Below, one piece after another: positions 24,301-29,863 of a stretch of 64,000 nt of DNA. Each line of letters starts with the position of its first letter. The first letter of the stretch is position 1. Source of the DNA: Oryzias latipes (taxonomy: Eukaryota; Chordata; Actinopteri; Beloniformes; Adrianichthyidae); assembly GCF_002234675.1 (NCBI RefSeq), contig NC_019877.2, positions 25,327,201-25,391,200 on the forward strand, given 5' to 3'. Position numbers and translations under genes: made by a program. The notes under the pieces are model-generated. The model did no database searches. It had not been told where the DNA came from and was given only the letters and a program-made list of their open reading frames with translations.

Positions 24301-27300
24301 TTTGGTGATATATTACGTGCAGATTCTGTATTGACTGTCTTTCTTGTTGGGATCTATGCTAATGGTTTTCTATGGTACTATGAATACAGAACCTTCTCTT
24401 TAAACTCACTACTTGATATCTCCTTCTCAGAGTTGTTCTTAAAAGGAATTCATTCCCTTTCATCATAAGCTTTCTAAACTAATCAGGTCTAAATTATTTA
24501 TGTATTCATTGCCAAGACTAATACTGCTTTGTCTATCTATGCATCGCTTCCTGAGCCTGCGGCCCACTCTCCCCGGTCAGCAATCCAGTTTCTGGAGGAT
24601 GATGTCAAACCCTTGACAAAGTCGGATGGTTTCCAAGTTCCAAAGTCTCTGCTCGTCCTGCTGCTCCCCTGCAGATTGATGCCCCTTCACCTGATCTGGA
24701 CATGCAACGACTACTGCATTCCACGCACCTACTCTGCCCTGAAGTGGTGGGGTGGTAAACCTCTTCCGAATTTCAATGACTTATCTTACTTGAATCAACT
24801 GATATGTTAGTATAGGAATGGCATACAAAATTTCAGATTAAATTTTATGAAAATTATTTGCCAGGTGGAAGCCTCAAAATTAGGATGTTCTTAAGCTGTG
24901 TTACGATATGTGTGTAGTCCGAAATTCTAGGTTACTTGGGCTCGTATCTTATGAGCCGGATGGAAGCATTAAAAAAAAATTATAGCGTTAGATCATTCAT
25001 AGTTCTCAAATGGAAGCTTTTAATTATGGACATCACTTATGCTTTATTATATTATTCCAGTGGAAGCTTCAAACTTGTATGTTAAGTTGTGCCGTCTACT
25101 TGCCGCTACTCGGAATGGAGTGGCCCGACTGTCTATGGTGCCGGGACACATAACAGATCCACCAGATAGTGTGTTCCCTTCTTGGCGTCGTGCTGGAACG
25201 GGAGCGGCCCAATGGTCAATGGGGCCGGGTCACACATAGCAGACTCAATAAATAGTATGTTCCCTTCTTGGCATTCTGCTGGAACGGGAGCGGCCCAATG
25301 GTCAATGGGGCCGGGTCACACATAGCAGACTCAATAAATAGTATGTTCCCTTCTTGGCATTCTGCTCGAACGGGAGCAGCCCAATGGTCTATGGTACCGG
25401 GTCACACATAGCAGACTCAATAAATAGTATGTTCCCTTCGTGGCGCTGTACTCGAATGGGAGCGGCCCAACGGTCAAAGGTGCCGGGTCACACATAGCAG
25501 TCATACCTGTAAGTCTGAATATGGAATGCCTCTGAAACACACTTCATCTGATTACATACTGATATACAATTAATTTCTTTCCAACCTTGATTAAATTGGT
25601 GTTGGGGGTAGTTATTACCCAAAAGTTTTTGGAAATTTCTCTCTCTTGGAATTGCATGGAGTTTTATGCCAAACCAAAGGAAAGTGAAATGCAAAGTTAA
25701 AGGAAAGTGAAATGCTTACTTGGAGGAATATGAAATGCTTACTTGGAGGAATGCGAAATGCTTACTTGGAGGAATGCGAAATGCTTACTCAGAGGAAAGT
25801 GAATGCTAACTAAGGAAAGTGAATGTCAAAGAATGTGAAAGCAACAAGTATGTGGAAGCAAACTAAAGATGTGAAAATAAATATTATTACTACTGCATGA
25901 GTTGTCTGACTGAAGTGAGCGACCTTGGGAGCATTTCGGTAAGACAACTCAGGCAGGCTTTACTTAGGCCACTCCCCTAGGGCGGGGCAGTTAATCATCT
26001 CACTTGTGCAGCATCCTATTTAAGTCCAGGTGTGTAAGTTGTTCATCCTTCTTTACTGCAGCACTGCGTTCTTTGCCCCACCCTCCTCCCCGGTTTCCAC
26101 CTGTGAGCTCCGTTAGGGGTAGTTATTACCCAAAAGTTTATGGAAATTTCTCTCTCTTGGAATTGCACTGAGTTTTATGCCAAACCAAAGGAAAGTGAAA
26201 TGCAAAGTTAAAGGAAAGTGAAATGCTTACTTGGAGGAATATGAAATGCTTACTTGGAGGAAAGTGAATGCTAACTAAGGAAAGTGAATGTCAAAGAATG
26301 TGAAAGCAACAAGTATGTGGAAGCAAACTAAAGATGTGAAAATAAATATTATTACTACTGCATGAGTTGTCTGACTGAAGTGGTTTTTGGTTGGTTTAGT
26401 TTTGTTATTAAAGTTCCTGTTCCCCTGCAACCTCCTGCCTCCTCTCCTCTCTGCGCCTGGGTACTCCCTCATCCTCTCCCCGTAACACCGGGAGGGTTGT
26501 CCCATCCCGTGCCAGAGCCCTAACCCCCCCCCCCAGCACAGGCAAAGGGACCACCTCCCCAAGCCAATGACCGAACGACCGGTCGATCTTCAATGACATG
26601 AGTGTAGATCGCGGGCCAGAAAAGATTTAAAAAAGTACTTCTTTAAAATCCACCAAAGTCCTCACTGAGAAGTACGGGCCTTGATTGACATGTAGATTGG
26701 CCAATCGGACATCGTCTGAAGCATACGTCGCTGCAAATGCACATTATGTTCTTTAAAGGATGATACCGCAGCCGCGTGTGGGTGGAGCTACCAGTTCTGG
26801 TCTGAACGCTGCATGGAGCGATGTGTTTATCAATGCATGGTAGACACTGAGAATGTGGAGAGATCAGGTTTATTATTTTGAAGAGTTCTACTTGATAATC
26901 ATGTTTCCATGTTTGAGTTCATAAAATCATCCCAGAGAAAGTCTCTGCTTCAACTCCCGCAGGGAAAGCTGCCTCTCAATCTGACGCCTGTGTTTGCATC
27001 TCTGACAGAGTTTAAAGCCAAAGCCCCTCCCCCGCCTCTTTACCTGCTTTTCCTCTCTACCTGTTCACCTGTTCACATCCTCTGCTGCTGAGATTTGTTT
27101 CCCCCGCGCTCCTCAGTGTGTCCTAGACAGAGAGCGCAAAATACAGTCATCATAGATTGACGCGATAGTCGGGGCGCTCCAGCGCAGCACACGGATGAAA
27201 GAGCCGGACGCAGGTTATGGCGGGGATAGAGCGGGTTAAGCAAATGAATGAAAGAAGGCGGCCCGCTGAAGAAATATTCAATATTGTACACATTTTATTA

Positions 27301-29863
27301 TTGGTCAGAACTATCTTTTATTTAGAAAAATCTTTTATCTTATCAGTCCAGTACGGAAAAAAAAAACATCAACAAAAGCTGTTTTGGGCGGTTTTTGGCT
27401 GGGTCTGGCGGTTTTCAGATGACTTTTCGGCTGGAAAACTGTGACTCTATCTGGCAACGCTGGCGCGAACTCTCAGTCTGTCATCAGCGAGTTGGTCTCT
27501 GCCCCACGGCACGTCAAGTTCCCGGCAGACGATCGGAGTGTTTATTGAAGCCGCCCCGCGTGTGTCCTCCTGCTATCAGCTCTGCAGGTCTCGCCCGATA
27601 AATATGAGCTCATTACGAAGCTGTCTTTTTACGTGGCTCGCACTTCGTACAGAGCCATCAGCGCCTTTGAAATGCCATTAAAAATGAACAAACTAAAATA
27701 AAATTTAATTATTATAAAATACTCATTATTTTCCAAAGTCACAGGGAGCCACAACAGATGGTTGAAAGAGCCACATGTGGCTCCGGAGCCATGGGTTGCC
27801 GACCCCTGAGTTAGAGTCTTCAAATTTTTCCTTTCTCGGACCGAAGGAGCGTGTAAGGGCAGGGATGCCAGTTTAGCTTAGTCACTTTGTTAGTTCATTT
27901 TAGTACTTTCCTATTGAACTCTATGTATTCATGATCCTTTTGAGTTTATGTTTCACTTTTTCAATAACCAAAACGAAGCCCATCGAGACGACTGTTGTTG
28001 TGAATTTGGGCTATACAAAAAAAATTGAATTGAATTGAATATATATATACATGTGTTGTTACATACTTAGTTGCTTACAAACCACGATTAGGACAATATA
28101 AATTGTTTTTGCTACTCCTCTAAACTTCTACTCAACTTATTTTATTTTTTTTATTTAAAATTATTTTTTTGCTGAAACAGGGATGTTGGCCTTGTATGGG
28201 CTGATAGAAGGTGATCCAAAAGCAGGCAGGTGTGTTCCAAAATCAACCCATTTTCAGAAACATAGATGTTAGTAGACGTCATTCCAAGTCAAACCTACAA
28301 CATTTGAGGTTGCAGGCGATTGAGGGCCCTTGCTGCACCACAGGGTGTGCACATGATATGCAAGTGCCCCTAGCCCTTATCCACCTGTACGGGCAGTTGT
28401 GACTAAGGTGTAAACAGTCAATGGTTGGTCCTTGTGCTATTGCCCCCTGCTGTCTTGTCAATGTTTCTGCCCTGATATATCTTTGGCCTGTTTGCGTCTG
28501 CAGCAGCTGGATGAGATGCGACGTGACCTCAGATGGCTCACAGATGCTCTTCAGTATGCTCGCTACAAGCAGCCCTGTGGCGGTTTACCCATCATGTGCT
28601 TGATGGATGCCAAAAGTCCAGACAGTGACTCCCATCACCAGAGCACCGACTCCCCCTCCTCCACAATGAACTTCTTGCCCACACCTTCCCCTTCTCCATC
28701 ACCAGAACACCACCGGAGAAAAGCCATTAGTGGTAAGTGAAACTCCAGAGAGATGACATTAAACGGGAAACCTCTCTGACATCCACCAAACCTGTGACCT
28801 CTGTCTAATCCCTGACTGACAGACTCCCAGCATGGCTCTGATGAGGATGCTTCCTCTGAGGTGTTTCTGCCCACAGACAGTGACTATGACTCCAGCGATG
28901 CCCTGAGCCCCCGGGACCAGGACCTGCTTTGCTCTCCAGATCTTTCCCAGCAGGCTGGTTACCTGCTGGGGGGCAGTGCACCAGATGTCCTCCAGATCCA
29001 GGAGCTCCGGTGTGATGTTTGAAATTAAAACCTTAATGATTTTTATCCGTCTTACAAAACAAAGCAATGTTATAAAATAGATTTGCATATTCTAAATGCT
29101 GCTCTTTGCTTTCAGGTACAGCACATGCTCACCTACAGAATCCCCTCCCTCCACCACAACAAAGGATACCACCCTTACCTCCCCATGTCTATCCTTGGAC
29201 TCCTCCTCCGCTTTCAGCCTGTCTCAGCACCCACGCCGACCCAGAATCCACATGTCCCCATCACTCCCCTTTTGCCCCAGTTTCTCCAATGATCCCCCCC
29301 TGCCCCTCCAATTGTCTGCATCTCTGTCTGACACCACCAAGACTTTGGAAAGCCTCTCACTCTCCAAGGAGGGCACTGCCACAGCTGGATGGCTCACCAA
29401 CCCCCCCACCAAACGCAAGTTGCTTTCTAGGAGCCATCGGAGCCAGTATTTCAGTGGCCCCCAACGCTGGCTCCGGGGCAACAGTGGAGAAAGTCTCACA
29501 GGGTCTTTATCAGAAGGTATCTACACTAAACAAATAGAGCCCGATCTCCCACTGTCTGGGGACCTGCCCTCCCCACAGGGCCCTACCTACATCAGCCATG
29601 TTTCTTGCATCCTTGAGAACCACAAGAGCCCGCTGAAAGAGCCATGGCCCCCCGTCCATAGGATCTGTGTAGAGCCCTGCTGGGAAAAGAGGAGTAAGAA
29701 TGAGCTAGCAGGCAAGGTGGTGGCTGCAAGTGTATCAGTTGTTGTTGAACAGGTGGAGTCTGGACGGATAGGGGCAAATGCAGAGGAAGCCACCACTCAG
29801 GAAATGGACTCAGATGACCAAACCAACTCCCAGATGTCAGAAATTCTTAGCAGCATGCTATAG
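301..29863 (+). CDS. ankfn1: ANKFN1 (Nmf9 / wide awake orthologue), 3' part of gene, 14 exons
   Basis: Fourteen exons with AG/GT borders and matching phases splice into about 900 residues ending at TAG 29861-29863. The start of the protein, with the expected ankyrin repeats and first FN3 strands, lies left of the window. Residues 1-63 are the rest of a fibronectin type III domain, with a conserved YYVRVSAYN...GWG stretch. A basic Ser-rich segment (SRSLKHLF, FVKTLKR) follows, then a long conserved region with LYLGYLKL, SSVDQIKVLV and FLLLLPP. The last 310 residues are Ser/Pro-rich and look disordered. Known of the family: fly WAKE acts in clock-neuron arousal control and mouse Nmf9 mutants have neurological defects; the protein is thought to be a cytoplasmic scaffold. 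I matched it by remembered similarity to vertebrate ANKFN1. Introns 5-10 are short, while introns 1, 2, 3 and 11 are swollen by mobile elements. Confidence 0.85.
749..908 (-). repeat. LTR (3' LTR of the - strand element)
   Basis: About 160 bp, TG...CA ends. On the - strand it is preceded by a G-rich polypurine tract (909-928). Confidence 0.8.
859..1155 (-). pseudogene. Pol C-terminal tail fused after integrase deletion
   Basis: Starts MHDRLKPAF, which resembles the DRLKPA motif at the end of CsRn1-type Pol, beyond the integrase core. It directly abuts the integrase zinc-finger region at about 1156, so roughly the whole catalytic core has been lost. The last 30 or so codons run into the LTR. 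Confidence 0.6.
1156..3340 (-). pseudogene. Retrotransposon Pol, broken (protease, RT, RNase H, integrase start)
   Basis: On the - strand, 3340-2450 carries an aspartic protease with FLVDSGA and the start of RT. A stop in the RT (near 2450) interrupts what follows, where 2437-2066 has the RT core with FVYLDDILVA. A frameshift near 2140 and another stop near 2015 precede 1968-1225, which holds RNase H (TTDASD, HIAGKSNNVADCFSR) and the lead-in to integrase. Near 1225 the frame shifts again and the integrase zinc-finger region reads on to about 1156, where it stops. The catalytic DDE core is absent: the next sequence is already the Pol C-terminus. Confidence 0.75.
3244..4014 (-). CDS. Retrotransposon Gag (256 aa)
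   Basis: Starts just inside the primer binding site and runs 256 codons without a stop. The N-terminal two thirds resemble the capsid-like region of CsRn1-type Gag (WFQHVEALFHLRGV; a PPLRAAL motif near residue 155). The C-terminal part has CCFHQRFGRKAKRC...C, a Cys-His-Cys-Cys zinc-knuckle in place of the usual CCHC. The Gag would package element RNA in cytoplasmic particles. It overlaps the next frame, which carries protease. Confidence 0.7.
   Translation of the reverse strand: MSEPADARVSTSSSVTSPSPTRRDPAMLAAAGVKLPEFWQSVPASWFQHVEALFHLRGVHTDDARYYLVVAALDQQSTRRAMPLLRSPAPQDKYAALKEFLLRRCSLSASERAERILSMLGLGDSSAVDLMDSMLSLLGSDEGGFLFPHIFLRQLPPPLRAALANSPRLAAGDYSGLAEEADRVLLATRRFTVQHVTSDAHLQETEGDPVSVSAVGVGARRGTSLCCFHQRFGRKAKRCVQPCAFSSSGNAAAGTQ
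4037..4214 (-). repeat. LTR (5' LTR of the - strand element)
   Basis: 178 bp, same sequence as 749-908 except a few changes and an extra stretch near 4168-4188. Contains AATAAA-like bases on the + strand at its centre. Confidence 0.8.
4215..4826 (+). other. Intron sequence, nothing recognised
   Basis: AT-rich DNA up to the acceptor of ANKFN1 exon b. No conserved frame or repeat structure seen. Confidence 0.5.
4827..4917 (+). CDS. ankfn1: ANKFN1 exon b (FN3 end)
   Basis: Acceptor TTCCAG at 4821-4826, donor GTAAGT at 4918. Encodes GRLYYVRVSAYN...GWGPP, the typical last strands of an FN3 domain, and ends in phase 1. Confidence 0.85.
4918..6400 (+). other. Intron sequence with a G tract
   Basis: Mostly unique-looking AT-rich DNA. 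At 5340-5410 there is a run of ATCAAT-like short repeats, and at 6090-6104 a poly-G tract. No gene seen. Confidence 0.5.
6903..7604 (-). pseudogene. BEL/Pao Pol fragment, RT start fused to pre-integrase region
   Basis: Residues 12-75 contain GHYEMPLPFK and LHRLKSLERRLRKD, the start of BEL/Pao RT, ending VPEEE. The frame then jumps to NPTDASQGL...NWFTGPMFLWQ, which normally lies after RNase H, and runs on to a Lys-rich pre-integrase region (DWTRLEGANARLKQF). The RT palm with its catalytic aspartates and RNase H are therefore deleted in frame. No integrase core follows. Confidence 0.7.
7695..7898 (-). pseudogene. BEL/Pao Pol fragment, protease-RT spacer region
   Basis: Contains PYAQRTDLGWSIVG and DAIGLSHRI, a signature found between protease and RT in BEL/Pao Pol proteins. 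It ends at a stop and continues in another frame at 7604. Confidence 0.7.
8117..8513 (-). mobile_element. tRNA-derived SINE (copy 1)
   Basis: On the - strand it starts with a pol III A box (TGGCGCAGTGGTTAGC) and B box (GGTTCAAGTCC), followed by a conserved body and an ATTC-type tail. A 13-bp duplication, GATTTGGGAAAAT, flanks it at 8104-8116 and 8514-8526, so the ends are exact. The same family recurs at 10438 in the other orientation. Confidence 0.85.
8625..8850. repeat. G-rich interspersed repeat
   Basis: Repeated GCGGGTGCGGGCGGGAG-like words over 200 bp, ending TTAGGGCTCTA, which resembles the end of some hAT elements. No matching other end was found. Confidence 0.35.
8870..9000. repeat. 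Fragment of interspersed repeat (AATTCAATT... end)
   Basis: Contains TTCAATTCAGTTTTATTTATGTAGCCC and GTCGTCTCAATGGGCTTC-like words that recur in reverse at 27970-28040. This is likely a non-LTR element 3' end. Confidence 0.45.
9253..9648 (+). repeat. Possible solo LTR
   Basis: Starts TGTGGGG, has a TATA box (AGTATATAAGAG) near 9466 and a poly(A) signal AATAAA near 9587, and ends CATCACA. That order is the layout of an LTR. No clear duplication flanks it, so the ends are uncertain. Confidence 0.4.
9649..10437 (+). other. Intron sequence with an imperfect duplication
   Basis: GC-rich words at 9900-9990 (GCTGGCTGAACAGCAGACAGAGAGC) recur imperfectly at 10080-10140. No gene seen. Confidence 0.4.
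10438..10828 (+). mobile_element. tRNA-derived SINE (copy 2)
   Basis: Same family as 8117-8513 but on the + strand. A box TGGCGCAGTGGTTAGC and B box GGTTCAAGTCC are intact, followed by the body (GAGTTTGCATGTTCTCCCCG) and an AATG-rich tail. Near full length. Confidence 0.8.
11064..11171 (+). CDS. ankfn1: ANKFN1 exon c
   Basis: Acceptor ATCCAG, donor GTGAGC at 11172. The split codon completes SNWRE across the junction with exon b. Encodes a short charged helix (EAMERLLQQVRA) and ends in phase 1. Confidence 0.8.
11547..14252 (-). CDS. L2 LINE endonuclease-reverse transcriptase
   Basis: 901 codons with no stop. The open frame continues about 30 codons upstream of this ATG to 14344, adding LKLAALNVRSL, the usual first strand of the endonuclease, so the true start lies upstream. 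Residues 1-190 are an APE-type endonuclease (TETWL, TGDFNVHV, SDHF). The RT follows with YRPISNLPFLGK, LLDLSAAFDTVDH, GVPQGSILGPLLF and the catalytic YADD. The C-terminal LHWLPV...LLVYK and KIWNSLPEGVR motifs are typical of L2. The enzyme nicks the target and primes cDNA from it. Confidence 0.9.
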   Translation of the reverse strand: MFLTETWLDKNTGNIVLVESTPPNYKHESEIRENKKGGGVSALFRDNIATRRLSFGVFSSFEYVSFKIELKQTPPLLCIVMYKPPQHSQSFIDDFTEMLSVVCTDFDGLVITGDFNVHVDNVNDRNAKELNAVLETFGLIQHVSCPTHSRGHTLDLLITRGVTIYNVSVVDVALSDHFCVFFDLSVAPKPTPGPAVVQRRQINESTRAQFVEMINPENVSGANVDEMLNSVTSSILNVLDAIAPMKVQLRKHRQKAPWRNDDLVRAQKQQCRRAERKWRKSKLQVHYGIYKAELYAYNQILCRTRERYFSEIIGSCSSNSRVLFTTVNRLTNPPTQLPIELVCTPKCNEFAVFFNDKVQGIKKAINSTTHITIERPPTHSKLTHFIPVTDKTVQETITRLSSSTCCLDVLPTRFLKSVLNSVLPSITQIVNMSLQSGIFPEALKTAVIKPLLKKSGLDPTVLNNYRPISNLPFLGKVLEKVVYQQLTDFLLLNNSFDVFQSGFRPHHSTETALIKVTNDIRLNTDDGKVSVLILLDLSAAFDTVDHGILLHRLQDWVGISGSALSWLKSYLEDRKYFVEIGSCVSDYMGLNCGVPQGSILGPLLFNLYMLPLGQLIRSNNISYHNYADDTQIYVSLTTGEYGPVDSLNHCLQQISAWMQNNFLQLNSDKTEVIVFGPQKQREIVSSYLHSLSLKPSNQVRNLGVIMDSDLNFNSHIKSVTSAAFYHLKNIAKIKNIISKRDLEILIHAFVSSRLDYCNGLLTGLSKRAVKQLQYIQNAAARVLTKTTKYDHISPVLRSLHWLPVPQRIDFKAALLVYKSLHGRAPKYISDMLVPYEPSRTLRTSGTGLLLIPRVRTKQGESAFQYSAAKIWNSLPEGVRQASSVFMFKSRLKTFLFSRVYD
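14529..15218 (-). CDS. Pro-rich ORF1-like frame of the L2 LINE
   Basis: 229 codons, very rich in Pro, Gln and Ala with repeats of the type PPPKDS/PAPQQ. It ends at a stop about 190 bp before the endonuclease frame, and the same strand reads on after that stop. It may be ORF1 or the low-complexity N-terminal part of a longer ORF. No RNA-binding motif is visible. Confidence 0.45.
   Translation of the reverse strand: MKNLLHALGHRGQGPEKAVRKDRASVPGTTAQRQQQLPPPTPVNDLDPAAPAPQPPPPKDSAPPALQQPPPSKDSPAPAPQQLPPAKDPAAEPQQQPPDLAPEIPPSDQLWAPPATSTPSEDSLSFSSPPLSPMALPSHFDSLIKSGIKMAPLTPVSLTPHRSSPTPPAPPPHPSPKVPPTRPSSKPPPTRPLRRSPKSRPAPTPPGPSPKLPSTQPLLRASRRAIPES
15505..15604 (+). CDS. ankfn1: ANKFN1 exon d
   Basis: Acceptor TTCACAG at 15498-15504, donor GTTTGT at 15605. 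Encodes the basic Ser-rich linker with SRSLKHLF and KFVKTLK, ending in phase 2. Confidence 0.85.
15605..16286 (+). other. ANKFN1 intron, nothing recognised
   Basis: No repeat structure or conserved frame seen. Confidence 0.5.
16287..16419 (+). CDS. ankfn1: ANKFN1 exon e
   Basis: Acceptor ATGCAG, donor GTTTGT at 16420. The split Arg codon joins exon d as LKRGIYLA. Reads through AVFYHKDSLLV to DFLWFTK, ending in phase 0. Confidence 0.85.
16496..16612 (+). CDS. ankfn1: ANKFN1 exon f
   Basis: Acceptor CTTCAG, donor GTCAGT at 16613. 39 whole codons, LSCMWEDVRWL to ASQMQ. The preceding intron is only 76 bp. Confidence 0.85.
16935..17150 (+). CDS. ankfn1: ANKFN1 exon g
   Basis: Acceptor CTCTAG, donor GTGAGA at 17151. 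72 whole codons, including NLLGTHNLGRVHFE and LSTPEEPYALDIL. Confidence 0.85.
17187..17310 (-). repeat. SINE/L2-type 3' tail fragment
   Basis: Reverse strand shows ACTTTGGTGCTTCAAGGAAGGTAGAAA..., which matches the tails of the elements at 40655 and 41612. 5' truncated. Confidence 0.55.
17503..17669 (+). CDS. ankfn1: ANKFN1 exon h
   Basis: Acceptor TTGCAG, donor GTCGGA at 17670 (a weak donor after GT). Contains GLYLGYLKLSSSVDQIKVLV, one of the most conserved stretches. Ends in phase 2. Confidence 0.85.
17670..18090 (+). other. ANKFN1 intron, nothing recognised
   Basis: Unremarkable AT-rich DNA between exons h and i. Confidence 0.5.
18091..18262 (+). CDS. ankfn1: ANKFN1 exon i
   Basis: Acceptor CTTCAG, donor GTAATG at 18263. 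The split codon joins exon h as SREEWEW. Ends LMKHLNLPLHQ in phase 0. Confidence 0.85.
18588..18756 (+). CDS. ankfn1: ANKFN1 exon j
   Basis: Acceptor GTGCAG directly after a TG-rich tract, donor GTAAGA at 18757. Encodes YHFRLYSQEVVELG and the hydrophobic FLLLLPP segment, ending in phase 1. Confidence 0.85.
18757..19189 (+). other. ANKFN1 intron, nothing recognised
   Basis: Unremarkable AT-rich DNA between exons j and k. Confidence 0.5.
19190..19356 (+). CDS. ankfn1: ANKFN1 exon k
   Basis: Acceptor CATCAG, donor GTATAA at 19357. The split codon gives FELIHFCTYKERF. Ends HHQLILDYIQ in phase 0. The next intron is 9.1 kb, of which about 8.4 kb is the nested insertion. Confidence 0.85.
25102..25500 (+). 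repeat. 86-bp tandem repeat, about 4.6 copies
   Basis: The word GCGGCCCAATGG recurs at 25204, 25290, 25376 (one change) and 25462, exactly 86 bp apart, with a weaker copy at 25120. Each unit also holds CCGGGTCACACATAGCAG and AATAAATAGTATG. Confidence 0.9.
25604..26382 (+). repeat. 511-bp tandem duplication, second copy partial
   Basis: The stretch from GGGGTAGTTATTACCC (25605) to CTGACTGAAGTG (25917) recurs at 26116-26382, offset 511 bp at its start. The first copy has four units of a short GCTTACTTGGAGGAAT repeat, the second has two, so the offset falls to 465 bp at the end. Confidence 0.9.
27817..28503 (+). other. ANKFN1 intron with repeat fragment
   Basis: At 27970-28040 is the reverse of the repeat end seen at 8870-9000, finishing in GAATTGAATTGAAT. 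Otherwise nothing recognised. Confidence 0.45.
28504..28732 (+). CDS. ankfn1: ANKFN1 exon l
   Basis: Acceptor CTGCAG, donor GTAAGT at 28733. Continues the helix as YIQQLDEMRRDLRWL, then LQYARYKQP, then a Ser/Pro-rich stretch. Ends in phase 1. Confidence 0.85.
28823..29009 (+). CDS. ankfn1: ANKFN1 exon m
   Basis: Acceptor TGACAG, donor GTGTGA at 29010 (weak). Acidic and Ser-rich (SDEDASSEVFLPTDSDYDSS), ending in phase 2. Confidence 0.8.
29116..29863 (+). CDS. ankfn1: ANKFN1 last exon
   Basis: Acceptor TTTCAG, stop TAG at 29861-29863. About 249 residues, low complexity, rich in Ser, Pro and Thr, ending NSQMSEILSSML. The frame is fixed by the split Arg codon from exon m. Confidence 0.85.

Larger units (their letters stand above)
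21730..26487 (+). mobile_element. 4.76 kb LTR-like element nested in the LINE
   Basis: Begins TGTCACGG and ends CCGTAACA, with the 5-bp duplication CCGGG at 21725-21729 and 26488-26492. Inside are an 86-bp tandem array, a 511-bp tandem duplication, a TATA-like TATTTAAG near 26012, poly(A) signals near 26341 and 26405, and no recognisable protein. The layout fits a very long solo LTR (long U3, promoter, R, short U5) or a non-coding LTR element. No internal pair of LTRs was found. Confidence 0.6.
19589..26575 (-). mobile_element. 5'-truncated R4/Rex6-type LINE, 3' part only (copy A), split by an LTR-like element
   Basis: Inserted in the hAT element with a 15-bp duplication CGACCGGTCGATCTT at 19574-19588 and 26576-26590. 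The poly(T) at 19590-19610 is the reverse of a poly(A) tail, so the LINE is on the - strand. Its own sequence is 19589-21729 plus 26493-26575: a very C/G-rich 3' UTR. The same 3' end at 59365-60044 runs directly into an R4-clade ORF, which identifies the family. Open frames on both strands at 20145-21784 come from base composition. Confidence 0.75.
19424..27808. mobile_element. hAT-type DNA transposon, split by nested insertions
   Basis: Ends are inverted repeats CAGGGGTCGGCAACC (19424-19438) and its complement (27794-27808). The 8-bp duplication AGTTAGAG flanks it at 19416-19423 and 27809-27816, as expected for hAT. Its own DNA is only 19424-19588 plus 26591-27808, about 1.4 kb, and shows no transposase, so it is non-autonomous. 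The rest is a later insertion. Confidence 0.85.

Noticed and set aside
23156..24800. Scattered short frames in the LTR-like element resembling pieces of a gag-like protein
   Set aside because: Too short and too broken to support; no motif could be named.
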